A DNA stretch of 64,000 bases from Balanoglossus misakiensis (lineage: Eukaryota; Hemichordata): assembly GCA_040954595.2 (NCBI GenBank), contig CM082576.2, forward strand, positions 5,518,001-5,582,000, written 5' to 3'. Positions 1-28,026 of this stretch are shown piece after piece (position 1 is the stretch's first letter; the number at the start of each line of letters is the position of its first letter). A program made the position numbers and the translations under genes. The notes under the pieces were generated by a model that saw nothing but the letters and a program-made list of their open reading frames with translations, ran no database searches and was not told the origin of the DNA.

Positions 1-3000
1 AGTACTTTATCACTGCTGTCCCTGCCAAGGCAGTTTGTTCTTGTAAATCATAAGCCTTTAGGGCACAGACTGTTGGGCAATTGATTGTTGCCATGAAGTT
101 TGAGGTGTAAAGTACTCTCCCAGATAATACTGTCTGGGTCAACAGCAAAAATCTTGCAGAGTTTGCACGTTTGTCAGACTTTTATTGTTGGCAATGCAAT
201 AAACAGTTTTCTCGCCAGGAATTTCTGATACAGTAAACAGTATAAGGGATGGGGGCCAATTTCCATGGCTGTGCAATTTATTGTCATCATATGATAATGA
301 TTTCTATTGTTTTCTAATCATTCAATTCTATTGTAAGTTTCCTTGTAATAATTATCAATTTTACAGCAGATATAAATTATTACTATTGGTTTGCAATCCC
401 ACAAGACCTCATTCAATATGGCCGCCATATTAAGATTTGTGACTGCAGGCTTGCGTGTTTCTGTGTCTTCACTCCTCGAAGGTATTTCAGCAATGCTAAA
501 TATTTACAAACTGCTTCAATGAAAGATCTTGCACAGCAAATAAATTGTCCAGAAATTTGACTCCTGCGGCGTTTTTTGTGCTGACTCAGACTATTATAGA
601 TGTATAAGGTTAAAGGTCATTGAAAGTAGTGCAATTTAGTGATTAAACACCTGGGACTAAGTGTTTGTGATTTTACATAAGTGGGCTTTATCCTTGCCAA
701 TTCTTACTCACCCACATCGCCTGTAATTTACAGGGAACTGCAAAGCCTACAATAAATACATAAAACATGGATTGCTCATTCTCCAGACTGTCATAAGCTT
801 GGCTCAGATTCAGTATTCGTAGATGAATCTGAATCTTTTTCCGTCAAGGAAATGGTGGCGTTTGGCAATGTACTTGTAACTGGTCCCGAAATTTGCCAAA
901 ACAGCTAGCTTACTCTACTGTACAAATTGTATTGTGAGCTTACACTACAAAAAGACAAATTCCGTAAATTCTCTGATGGGGTACTAGCTTCCTGTTGACA
1001 GAGCTGAAGCAGAAGTCACTGTTGTTATTTGTATTGATAAAGTTTTTTTTTGTTTGTTTGACCAAAGAGGCTTGGGGGCAGTCCTTGTTCGAGGGTATTG
1101 GCTCTGATGTCAGCGTACAAGTATTTGGAAAGAATTCAGAGACAAAGAAATGTTCTTGGGCAGGTACAGTGTAAAAGGGGAATGACCAAGCCAGCTGTTG
1201 ATTTATGCCAATAAAGCGGGGAGGTTAGACTGTTATGTATTTATACTGTCAGCAGTTACGTGCAAGGTGAATTTGTTAGTAATATCTTTGTTCCTTGGAG
1301 GCAGCTAGGTCTGTTTTCATATCCCTATAAGGAAATAAAAAATTATAAGTAGTGGGAGTGTGATCGGGCAGACATACTCATCACCTCTCTGGTTGTAAAT
1401 CACTGACAATTACTAAATGCGTGGCTGGCCTCACGTTGTGTGTTTACCTGGTGAAGTCATGATTTGTTAGTTCCTGGTCTCGGAGTTTGAGAGTCATTAT
1501 TAGTTGATGATTATGATATTTCCTCAAGAAGTATGATCACTTAATTTGGAAGTACCGGTACCGTAATTCTAACTCATGCAGTATACATCAGCCATAAATG
1601 GACTATTGAAGCATTTCAACTGTGAACCCTTGGCAAGGTTTCAGAAAAATGGAAGTTATACTTCCTTCTTCACTTTAAACAAACATTTTTTGTGGACCAT
1701 AAAAATAAAAACAAAAAAGGATAGTACATGTATTCTTTGTCTCTTTTTATAACAACAATTGTAGAACCCTTTACCCTGAGTTTTCCAGTCATGAATTGAA
1801 AAATACTAAATTCTAGGTGTTTATAGTTGATCTGTAAAAGTGTTTCATATGTAATGAGATTTCAAAAGAGGAAGTTAGGGAATTTTCCTTGAGTGTGAGC
1901 TAGGACATGCGAATTGTTTGGTATAGTGAATTTGATTTATGTGGGATACTCAGTTTCAATGTTTGAACACTGCGCTGGATGTGGCATGATATTCAAGCCA
2001 TCATCCTGGTTATATGAAATGTGCCTGTGTGAGTTTATAAAATAACTCTATTTGCCATTTGTCTCTCTTTGCAACTGAACAGGGATGGACTCCACTGACC
2101 GCTTCAGTTCCATTCAGAAAAGGTCATGTCACTGAGATACAACAGTTACCTTTAAGTGTTCACAGGAACAGAAATGTGACACTGGGGCTTTTCAAACTCA
2201 CTGATCTGTTGCAGAATCATTGAAAGAAGTTGACAGTGTCTTTCAGCAACAAGAAGCAATTATCGGGGACTTGGGTCGGATGGAAACTCCAGCAAACCCC
2301 CACATGTCGGTGACGTGTGCTCAAAGAGAGTGGTGATTGCCAAGGGGGCAGCTTTTAGAGTGCACAGTGAACTAGTTAACTAAACTGGGGATAGTACATT
2401 TCAGATTGTCCTGTGTTTAGGTACAGGTGAAAGTGACAAAAAAGTTGGAAATTGTTCCAAACATTCTGTGGTCTTCAAATACAGAGGAGTGTGGAGAGTC
2501 AGATGAATGCAACTTTGTTTTGGCCAGTTACGCATGTACTGGAATCTCTAACCGTATGTTCTCTGAGTTTGCTGATGGTGTTTTCTGAAGTGTTTAATTA
2601 ATACCTTATCCAGCAGTTATGGTCACGACTGTTTCCTCCACAATACCTACTTTCCCTGACCTTCAAAAACGAATGTTTTAGGCCATAGAACAAAACACGA
2701 TGGCTGTCACAACAACTAACAGGCACTATAAAAGTTGCCTGAAATCAGTGATGCATAAAATGTCACTCTTGAAGTGGTAGATGAAGACAGAAATTTAATT
2801 GAAGAAAAGTGGAAGTCCCACTTTTGAAGCGTTGTGGGCGTGTCAAACATAAAGGAGGATTTTTACAACCAAAACGTTCTTGCTTCTTGGGGATTCATCC
2901 CACTGTAGAAGCTTTTTGAGTACAAATCTTGTGAATTGTATGTAATGCCATGACCCCTGACCCAGCCTGTTTGTGTGTGTGTAATTGTATCGCTCCTTCA

Positions 3001-6000
3001 CAAAAAAGGGTGATGTGTTCCACAGTGGTGAGATATTTACACAACACCACAGAACTTTCAGGTTGCAGAATGCCTACATGTACCCTCTGGGCATCGTACA
3101 GTCAAAAGAAAATGGCTGGTATGTTTTCAAAACTGGTTCTTGACTTCAATGTTGTAGTGGGACACCTTGTTGCAGAGGTCAGGTCATCAGGTCAATAAAT
3201 GTGCTGTCGTGTGGAAAGAACTTGCACAACCGGAGGTTTGCTCTGTGGTATTTCTTGCAAGGGTCAAGAGAGTGGTTTTGCCCCAGTAGGTCTGTCTTAC
3301 TGACAAACTGGAAGCAGACTATTGCACCGCGAAAGTTCCTGGTGAACACCATCAGACAGGACTAATGCTAGGCTATGATGGGTTAGCCTAGGTAACACCA
3401 CATTCTGTCAATAAGTACATTTTTTTGATGGCTGTCGTAGTTATTCTAGAATAAAAACTGTAGAGTTGTGCGGAATGTTGTGGTTTTGTACTACAACAGT
3501 GTAGTGACAGGAAAGACCCAGGACATGTTGCATAGATTTACAATGAGCTGAATGCATGATGTGGAATTACTCACTGCACTTGTTGTCTTGGATGCCATAA
3601 ATGGACACCGCAATGCTGGCAAGATAACTCAAATGTATACAAAGTTCACTAAAATAGTTTGTTCTGCCCCAGAAATATGTGTGATAAAGTGCCAAGTTCT
3701 TGTACAACATTCCATTTGTTGCTCCTTGCTGTTACCGGTGTGTCATGGAAACGGAACCATGTTTGACTGTCATCTCCCGAGAGTAAACACAGTTAAGCCA
3801 TATGTAGCAGGCATCAATCATTTGAATCAGTAGGTCGGTCCCTTTCCTTCATCATTGACTTTGATTGAATAGGAAAAAAAAGTGATTTATTGAGTTACAG
3901 TGTTTTTCTTACAGTTGAAATGTCTGCTCTGGGTATTAATATCTTCTGGTTTAAATATCTGTCACAATGATCAGATGTGTTCATTGTTGACACCAGGTAG
4001 TAAACAAACATTGGGTTTGTGGAAACGTCTGAAGATTGCAATAGTTTTCTCCAGGTGGTGTAATTCTTCTCGCACTCTGGTCTGTCTTATGATTGATGGC
4101 TTGGTGATAGGTTTTCGGATAAGAAAGACTTATCATGCTAACATGGCATGGCCTACTTGGATAGTAGCCAGGCCGTATCTTATCTTTGGCCATTTTCCAA
4201 GCGAAGGGAGTCTGGCTGGAATGAGTATCCCAGTCAGGGAAACCCCTGGCCTGATAATGACCTTCTCTCTCAGTTTGGTTTCTGTGTCATATGAGAGAAG
4301 AGTCACAATGAACACAGTAACTGTTCTCTTCTGCTCTCTTGGGCTATTTGAGTCAATGCATGTCTGTGTATTATTAGTAATTTTCCGCTCTGGGATTCTA
4401 GATTAGCTGTAAGAGGGAAGTTTTAAGAATAGTGAGTGTTTCAGGAAGAAAACGTTGATAAATGAAAGAGGTTGAGAAATCCTGTGCGAGTCATTTAACT
4501 AAACAGAAATACGTAGCTACTTTTTGTTTAAATGTTTTCCTACAAACACCAGAGCCCTTAGGGCAGCGATGGTATGGTATAATATGTGTGGTATTTCTGC
4601 TAGCCTCAGCATGCAAATAGGGATATAACCACCACATATAACACCCCTCATTGAAGACAAAAATATATTAAAACAAGTTGCCTTGCTGTCAGTTATAGGG
4701 TTTTAATCCGAAGTTTAAAGCCCCCCAAAAATTATCAGTTTAGAATTTACTGATGATCGAATCCATCAAATGGATCTTTGTATTTAGTGAAGGATGTACA
4801 ACATAAGTGTGTTACAGTAAATCTTATGAAAATGGGAGTTGGCAGATATCCCGTCTGTGGACCCCAATATCTGAAATACCACGGACATACCACTAAGAAT
4901 AGAATGAAGTGACCTTATGTCAATGTGGATCTTATCAAGGGAATACATCCCTGGGCTGATGATCAGCTGTTAACGATATATGTACTGTGTTTCGGAATGG
5001 GATTGATTTTGTCCTGGGTGATCAGAAAAGGAGAGATTTTGGGCAGTATTTTGTCCAAACATTTGTTGATATTGATAGTGTTTGTACTGGCGTAAACTTT
5101 TAACCTGTGCAGGACTGGGTATATTTATCCAGTTCTTTGAGAAAAAAGTCACTGGGGACCATATATTGTGTGTGATATGTGCACTATTCAGACCATTCGA
5201 AAGAAATCCAGAGACAGACACTGACATAAAATTTATGGGCCTGTGAAGAATTTGGTCACTGGTTTACACACATCTTAGCGTCATTAACGCTTACCTTAGA
5301 CCTTTTGTTACTGATAGTGAAATAATTTGTCAATGTAGATGTGTTCACTGATTCCACCATAAGTGCATCTGAGTGCTTAGTTGTAATAATGACTCAACTG
5401 AGGCAGCTTGGTATAAAAGTTATCTACATTTGAGAAATATTTGTCCTGTTGTAAAATTTTGAAATTCTCCATGTCTGTGCATGTGGCATTGAGGAGTTGA
5501 TTCCCTGTGGAAGTTTGAACATACAAGATGTCCGGAATCAGTCTGAGGTCAAGGTTGATATGATGTCTTGAGAGACAACACACTCAGCCAATTTATGAAA
5601 TGTAGCACTCCAGTCGGCCATTGCTGAATTTTGACAAATTTCAGGAATTTAAAGCAAATTTGGCCATTCTTGCAGTTCAGTACGATTTTCTGGTTTCTGT
5701 ACACAATAAACAGCATACATGATATATTACCGGCTTTAGGTAGTGGGATGGTTGGTATATAAATTATAGACCCCAGGAATTCATTGCATGTTAAACCTAA
5801 GCCAGCACAGCAGGACCAGCCACCACAGAAGTCTGATTTCCAACAGAGGTCAAAAACCTAAAAATAGGCATCCATCATTCCTTGCAGAGGTCATGAACTT
5901 GGCATGATACTCACCAGGCAAAGTTTGGAAGTATCTAATTTTATCTAGTATCTAGTATCTAGTTTAATTTCAAGCCGTCCAATTTTAATAACAGCCTGTT

Positions 6001-8914
6001 TGAATGACATATGGATGTCAGTAGCAAACATATGTGTGCAAGTTGTATTCTTTTGCATTTTTATTATTTCAATCTCTATGTACATTTTGTGTGTTTGCAC
6101 TTTTACTGACATAGCTGCATGCAAATATTTGGATTTCAGTCACATTTGTCATTTGAGATCAGCTGGTTTTAGGACAACTGTTTGAACAGTGTGAATGATT
6201 GGTTGAATCATCAACACTGAGTAAAACCAGTAGCTCATGTTTGCTTGAGAGGTCACAGGATGATATTGTAAATATTCTATATGAAGATGTCAAGTTTGAG
6301 ACCATTTGCACTTAAACATACTTCTGGATAACAGGAACTGCCTCCTTGTTTGTTACAAGTGGATGTCTATGTGTCACGTGCGTCAAAGCTGCTACTTGCC
6401 TAGAGCTGAATTTATACATCAACTTCAAGGGATAGCTTCATTCATCGACAGACTGTCAGATAATTAAGTGGTAGTTAAAATGCCTCCGTGTTGCAGATGT
6501 GACACATTGTGATCAATTGGCATGAAGTTCTCTATGGTTTATTAATATAAAATGTCAAGCACTTGATAACTAAATGCAACAGTAAACCGCCTCTTATAAT
6601 AAACCATCAATTCAATTTTGGTGATGGCATCCAAGCAAATAGAGAAACTCCATCTAAGTTTGAAATTTGAAGCCCACCTTGAATGAACTTAATTTCTTGT
6701 CATTTGTAATAACCTGGGTGCAATTTGCCACCTATGGGTAAAATTTGTGTCAGGTTTCTAGAACACATTCCACTGCAGAGTTCCTAAGACAGAATTGCAC
6801 TTTTGTTGATCAAATAATCAAATGTTATTAGTAAACAAGAAGTCAGAGACAGCATAGCATTAATTCTGCTGTGAATTTCTCACACAACGAATCATAATAA
6901 GTGAGATTTTTTTCTTCTGCGGAAAATGAAATTGCTTGTCATACAAACAGACAGAACGTGTAATTTGAAATCAATCCATGGTTACTAATTAATTCAGTTC
7001 ATTGGTCTAGAGATTAATACTTTTTCTGGATGGAACCAAAAATTTATGATTTAATTTAATTTATCTTCATGTTTAATTAACTAAAATGAGTCGTGTTGTA
7101 AATCAGATGTAAGGTTCATTCGGTAAGTTCAACACTGTCAAGGCAAATCGAAGAGATGTATTACTGAGTCTTTATCATTGACAAGCCATCTGGAACCGAG
7201 AGGAAGGAAGTCAATGTATATGCACTTAACTGCTTAAATTCTCATGCATCATGTAGTCTGTTAGTGCAGTGTGGCCAATATTTTCTAGAGACCAGTAGTT
7301 CAGTATGATATATACATAACTGGAGCTTGCAATAGACAAAATATTTATTTAGCAATAAAGTTGAGGAGTTTGTTGAATTCTGTCATTTACTGTTTTACAG
7401 ACAAAATATCCTTGAATTATTTATTCAAGAAATGAATGACTCATGTTTAGTTAGAATAAATTTCTCATTTACTGCCCAGCTGGAAAAGGGTGACTGTCCT
7501 CTCAAAATTCAGCAGCGCAGGGAAATCAATCAGTCTGCAGTTGCCATGGAAACAAGAAACATGGACAATTTGCACTGCATCAAGTTTTGTTGGTCACACA
7601 CAAAATTGAGGGAAAAATGAACTAGGGATGAGATCGCTGCAGCCTTCTAGAACTGAGGATTTGTAGATGACTGAGTTTGAGAAAATATCCCTTCCCGTGC
7701 AAGTTATGTCAACATCAAAGCTACAAAGAACAATTGTTGAGGGAACAAGAGAGATGGATTTTAGGTGAGGGCAACAGCATCGTAATGCGGTCTTACTCGG
7801 AGCTTTGAAGAGTGCTGAGTCTGTGATGCAAGAAGCGCGGCGGAGAATGGGTGATCGGATTTCAGCTAATATGTCCTGACAAAGGCCCCTCTCAGTTTGA
7901 GCCCCCCCCCCCCCCCCCCTTTGGCTTACAATGCACAAAGTTTTCAGTAAAACGATATGCTGTAATCCGGGATACAGCTGGGATAACTGTGTAAGGGGAG
8001 TGTGAAATTAGCGAGACACAGGTTGTAGAAAAAAAAATCTGTTGAACGCAGTGAAAACACAAAATGTGGTGTTGCATTTCCAACAATACATACTGCAGTG
8101 GGCGTTGGCCCCAGCCCAGTCATATAAAGATACCTATGACACCTACTACAGGATGCGTTCAGGTGTGTGGGACGTTGTCTGTGGGAGTGACGACCCTCAC
8201 CACTTAGGTCTCAGCCGGGGCAAATGTCTGCACGCACGCCGACAGTTCAGTTCATGTGTGACATACATTATACGCTAGTTATCCAGGAATCCACACCCTA
8301 GCAGAGAACAAACAAGTGACTTTGTTTAGCTGTTGACTTTGCTGGCTGTAGTCAGACAATAAATAGGTATGCCCGGAATTCTAGGGGTTTGGAAGGTTGA
8401 CTGTGTTAGGAGGATCCTGTTGTGAGATGTTTTTGTTTGTAGAAGTTAATGCAGTAGTCTCGTATCTAGCTGTGTTTTTCTGCTTTGCTCCAGACAAAGC
8501 ACGACTAAATACTAGACTTTTACTGCAGAAGTCTGCACACAGGTAGTGAGATGCATCTGTTGTCGGAATACAAAAATGACAAAAAGGGGGAAGTGCAGAG
8601 TGGCCCTAACTGTCATCTTAACTTCAAGTTTGTTCCTCTGTGAGTTAATTTTCAAGTAGTCTGCAAGCACACGCTTTTGACGGTGAAGCAATAAAATAAG
8701 AATGTGGAAGTTGATGACTGTTGGCATGTCATAGCAACCAGTGCGCTATACTGAGATGACCATTTGTCTACATTTTCTATATCTTCCTCATCCTTTTCCA
8801 CACCCACTTCTGTACACATAGAATTTTGGATTACGGTGCATACTTTCATTAGAATCCATTACAGTAATAATTTCATTAAAATCATTCCCTTGTCTTTTCT
8901 CCCCCGTTTTGCAG
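1..8914 (+). other. 5' intron of alpha-actinin; no exon recognised
   Basis: The first visible alpha-actinin exon begins at 8915 after a polypyrimidine-CAG acceptor and starts at a residue equivalent to human ACTN1 Thr36. The exon for the roughly 35 N-terminal residues must therefore lie upstream. I looked for the conserved end of that exon (Trp-Glu-Lys-Gln-Gln-Arg-Lys followed by a donor) and did not find it, so this stretch is read as intron 1, more than 8.9 kb long. It holds an 18-C run at 7902-7919, a 7-bp ATCTAGT triplet repeat at 5943-5963 and a relatively GC-rich patch with a TATAAAG word around 8040-8280. The ORFs here look like chance. Confidence 0.6.
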
Positions 8915-24526
<15,612 letters not shown>

Positions 24527-24975
24527 GAAGGGACTAACCCCGTCACCATAGCAACAGAGAGAATCATCAAAGAATGTAGTGGTACGCAGACGAAAAGCCT
24601 GGTTTATGTAGTCAGATCTTCTGTATACCGCCCTGTGAAGCGGGAACCCCCATACTGTACTTTTTTGGTCAAATATGTATTTACATCTAATCTGGCAGAA
24701 CAAAACTTTAGAACAAATGTAACCACCTGTATTCTGATTCAGATAAACCACTATTTTTCTGACTCAATTTTTCATACGCAGTGTTGTAAAACAGATAGTA
24801 TTTTTTATGTAATGAACAAAAAAAAAGAAATGGTGTGCTTGCTGTTGTTTTTTTACATTATAATTTTGGCACTTTGCCATGGCAACCTAAGCGGTCTGAA
24901 ACTGCCTTCTATTTATAGGATGGTGACAAGTAAGATATAAAAATGAACAAAAAATAAAGTCACACTGATCAAGTA
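24527..24975 (+). terminator. ACTN 3' UTR and poly(A) signal
   Basis: After the TAA at 24524-24526 the sequence becomes AT-rich and non-coding. A canonical AATAAA lies at 24953-24958, about 430 bases beyond the stop, and is the first strong poly(A) signal. Further AATAAA hexamers at 26870-26875 and 27583-27588 could support longer 3' ends. Which one is used cannot be told from sequence alone. Confidence 0.5.
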
Positions 24976-26135
24976 CTCAGTCCTGTGGAATTTTTTGCTC
25001 AGACACATTTTGATTCCCATGTTTGTTTGTTTGGTGTTCAGTTCCTCTTGTTACATGTCCCAGGTACTAAACCCCTGTACCAAGATCTCTGAAATAACTT
25101 TGAAGCAAAATGTTTTCCAAAGTAAAAAAAAAATAATTATGCGAAGAAAAAATTTTTTGTTGTGTTTTCAGTTTTGGCGAAATACCAAATGTGTGAACAA
25201 AAAATAGTAGCAGGATTGGGAACTTGATCACTGAGAACATATGGCATGAGTCACTGAGTGCTGTCACCCACTTCTTAAAAATGAGCACGGCAAGGTGAAC
25301 TATTGAAAAAGATGGCAGATTTAGTGAGCAGACTACATGACTTTCATGAAGGAGGGGGTGTCAGGTGTTGACCTGTTGCGAGGGGAGGGGAGGAGAGGGG
25401 AAGGCAACTAAAGGGCTTCAGTGGAAAGTGACTGAATCCGAGATGGCCTCCACACAAAACATTTTAGTTGAAAGAAAATTTCAACGCATAGTGCATTTGG
25501 CACGTTAGTGAGCAAAAGTAACAAAATGCACGACCTGCAGGAAATCATGATGACAAAAATGATTGTTTCTTTTAAAGTGACAGTGATGTGTACTTAATTT
25601 TTCAATTCTAGAAGTGATGATGTAATTAGGTGGAATGTTTTGACAATTGTTTCTTTCACATTAAAAAAAGAAAATCCCAACTTCTAGAGGCTGTTAAATA
25701 ATGGGAAACATCCAATCTGGAGAACTAATCTTTGAAAACAAAGAAATCACGGTGTTTGACCATGCCATTGTGTTTTTACTATATAGTCGGTTAGATTTGA
25801 GGAAGGACATCAATCATGATCTTATAATGGGCAGTTTGAACAGTCTGCATATGATAAATAACTGAAAGAAACACAACTTCAAATTCTAGCTAAGCTTTTT
25901 TAATATTCAGCTGCAGTGCTATATATAAGAGCCCATATCATGAATAGAACAAACCATGTAGAGTTTTGGGGGACATCATTATGTTGCCAGCAACATGCAT
26001 AGCATCTAGTCAATTTTCACATTTGTATACAGCATTAAATAAATACCATGTATTTTGAACAACATTTTATACAATTTACAAAAACATTGTATTTAGTCCG
26101 TGTCTGTTGCCTCTGTAGTAACTGTCAATAGAAGT

Positions 26136-27851
26136 TCACAATTTACAAGTCGGTATAATACCATAGACAGTATTAAATAATTTTCCAAGCGCTGCCTCTT
26201 GTGGTACTTGCCACAATATTTCTTTCCACCCACCTGTTAAGCACATGTACATGAAACTACAGCACCGCTGAATAAAGAGTAGTTTGGTCGAAACCGGCAA
26301 TGACCAATAGGGAATTGGTTTGTTTGTTTTTGTAGTGGCATTTGTACAACTTTTCAGGTGTAAAATAGTGTTGTTTGAATCTGTCATTCAGAATAATAGC
26401 TAGCCACAGGAACAGTTCACCATAACCCTTCCAATTGGATTGCATTTTTCTGTAATATTTGCGAGATTAGATATTTTAATCTACCATTAACTTATGATAA
26501 TCCACATGGTGTATTATGCTGATAAGGTGATTTGCATAACACTTTGCTATTGGTGCCTGCATGTGTTTTTTATGTATCATTAATTATGAATGACGTACCA
26601 CACGCAGCTATTACCGGTAATGTAATTTCAATTGCGTGAATCTCTTTTTTTTATTTTGATGACTCTGTGTCCATACTGTGGGGCTGACCTTATTTTTGAT
26701 TTTTAAGTCGTAGACGTAGAAATTCAACATATATCATAATGTTTTTTTGTAATGAATTCTAGTTTGAGATTTGTAAATGGAAAACTGTATAAAAAGAGGA
26801 AAAGGTATGTCTGCTTTACAAGAAGATTTTAGGTGTTAGGAATTTTTTTTAAGCATGGTGGTGTTAGAAAATAAAGGCCTAATCGATCAAGCAGTAGATT
26901 ATGTGGATGTTGTAGAAATTAGAATCTGATCAAAGTTTTGTAAAATTTTAGCAGTTGAACATTTTTGATTTAGTGAACATGCTAATTTTGTAGATCATGG
27001 CCTGTTATCGACTTGTAGGGCAGTGACACTATTAGATTTTCTATGATTGTTAAATACTTTTTTTTGTGAACACACTTAAGATAGATATTGCATTTGTGAT
27101 GAATGCAGAAATCGATCAAAAAAACAGTCAAAGTGGGGACAGACTTGTGTGATTTGCGGTCGCATCAGGGCCAACTCATGCAATATTTCATTTTGACACT
27201 GTGTTCAGTAACCTGGCTTTAACCCTTTCACCACCAACTCCCTCTAGCAGAATATAGAGGTCCAACTTTACCATAGAAAACAATGGATTTGGGTCAAACC
27301 ACGGTGGTAAGAGGGTTAAGCCTGGAAGATGCAGCAGGCTCTGTGGTTTTCCAGATTGGTGGCCACTTCATTAGTCCAATGCTCTGTAGTGTACATGTAG
27401 CCAACACTCCATGTAGTTTCAGACCATATTCAGAATGTAAATTAGAACTCCATTTTACCCATAATATGCATTGTAGTTTATAGTGTATGACATGACAGCA
27501 ACTCAGACAGTTGCTTCAATTCTCGTCAAGCCGCTTGACTTTCTAATGCTTTTTCCTTCACCTGTATTTGACAGAAATGGTTAATAAAAAACAATGAAAT
27601 TTTCATCTTTTTTCCCCCCTTGTCTGTTTCTGAATTAGCTGTTATGTCATGTTGTTTTGTAAACTGGTTTACTTACAGATTCCTCGGATTCCTTGTGTTT
27701 TGGTAAGATTAAATTCTACCACTATTGCTCCATCTTTCTTGGCTTCATCTTCTGTCGATGGGGGCTCGAGTAGCACGGTCAAACTGTGACACAAACCGTT
27801 CAATATCACTGTCGTAGTATCAGAAATATCAGAGAAGTTGACAAGGTCCAT
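26136..27851 (-). CDS. Candidate small two-exon gene, unrecognised
   Basis: On the minus strand an ATG at 27849-27851 opens a 58-codon frame (MDLVNFSDIS... ending QGIRGI) that stops at a good donor, GTAAGT, giving exon 27677-27851 in phase 1. It sits just below three CCAAT boxes and a CGCCATTTT word, which is how a real first exon looks. Composition is plausible for a small soluble acidic protein (STEDEAKKDG). A possible second exon, 26136-26233, follows a TTAACAG acceptor, keeps the frame and would end in ...YGIIPTCKL-stop for about 90 residues in total. That exon is a guess, because frame agreement alone happens one time in three. I recognise no family. It could also be the 5' end of a non-coding RNA. 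Confidence 0.3.
27212..27325. repeat. MITE-like terminal-inverted-repeat element
   Basis: The left end reads TTAACCCTTTCACCACC (27219-27235) and the right end is its near-complement, GGTGGTAAGAGGGTTAA (27303-27319). The inverted symmetry extends outward into CCTGGC/GCCTGG flanks. The interior is about 65 bases with no ORF. Related copies occur at 31532 and 54432, so this is a dispersed non-autonomous element. Target-site duplication is unclear, possibly TTAA or TTA. Confidence 0.6.
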
Positions 27852-27870
27852 CCTGACCAGTGGTAAACAC

Positions 27871-28026
27871 GAAAATGGCGTGGCAGGTCATCCACATGGC
27901 AAGAGCATAATCTAAATATGCAGAAACGATCGCCTTCAACCAATCCCACGCATGTATAGATTGAATGCTTTCTTGCTGGCCAATAGCAAATACAATCAAG
28001 CAGAGCGAGCCATGTACTTGACCAAT
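27871..28026 (-). promoter_or_regulatory. Triple CCAAT-box promoter with YY1-like site
   Basis: CCAAT pentamers lie at 27940-27944, 27980-27984 and 28022-28026, spaced 40 and 42 bases apart, the kind of regular array used by NF-Y. At 27872-27879 the + strand reads AAAATGGC (CGCCATTTT on -), resembling a YY1 site. The array is 89-175 bases upstream of the candidate minus-strand ATG at 27851. NF-Y works in either orientation, so the strand is inferred from the ORF. Confidence 0.5.

Noticed and set aside
3900-4406. 168-codon + strand open frame
   Set aside because: It lies in ACTN intron 1, has no recognisable domain, repeated hydrophobic/Cys-rich chance composition and no splice or promoter support.
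7594-7938. 114-codon - strand frame beginning with a glycine run
   Set aside because: The glycine stretch is the complement of the 18-C homopolymer, and the rest has no coding features.
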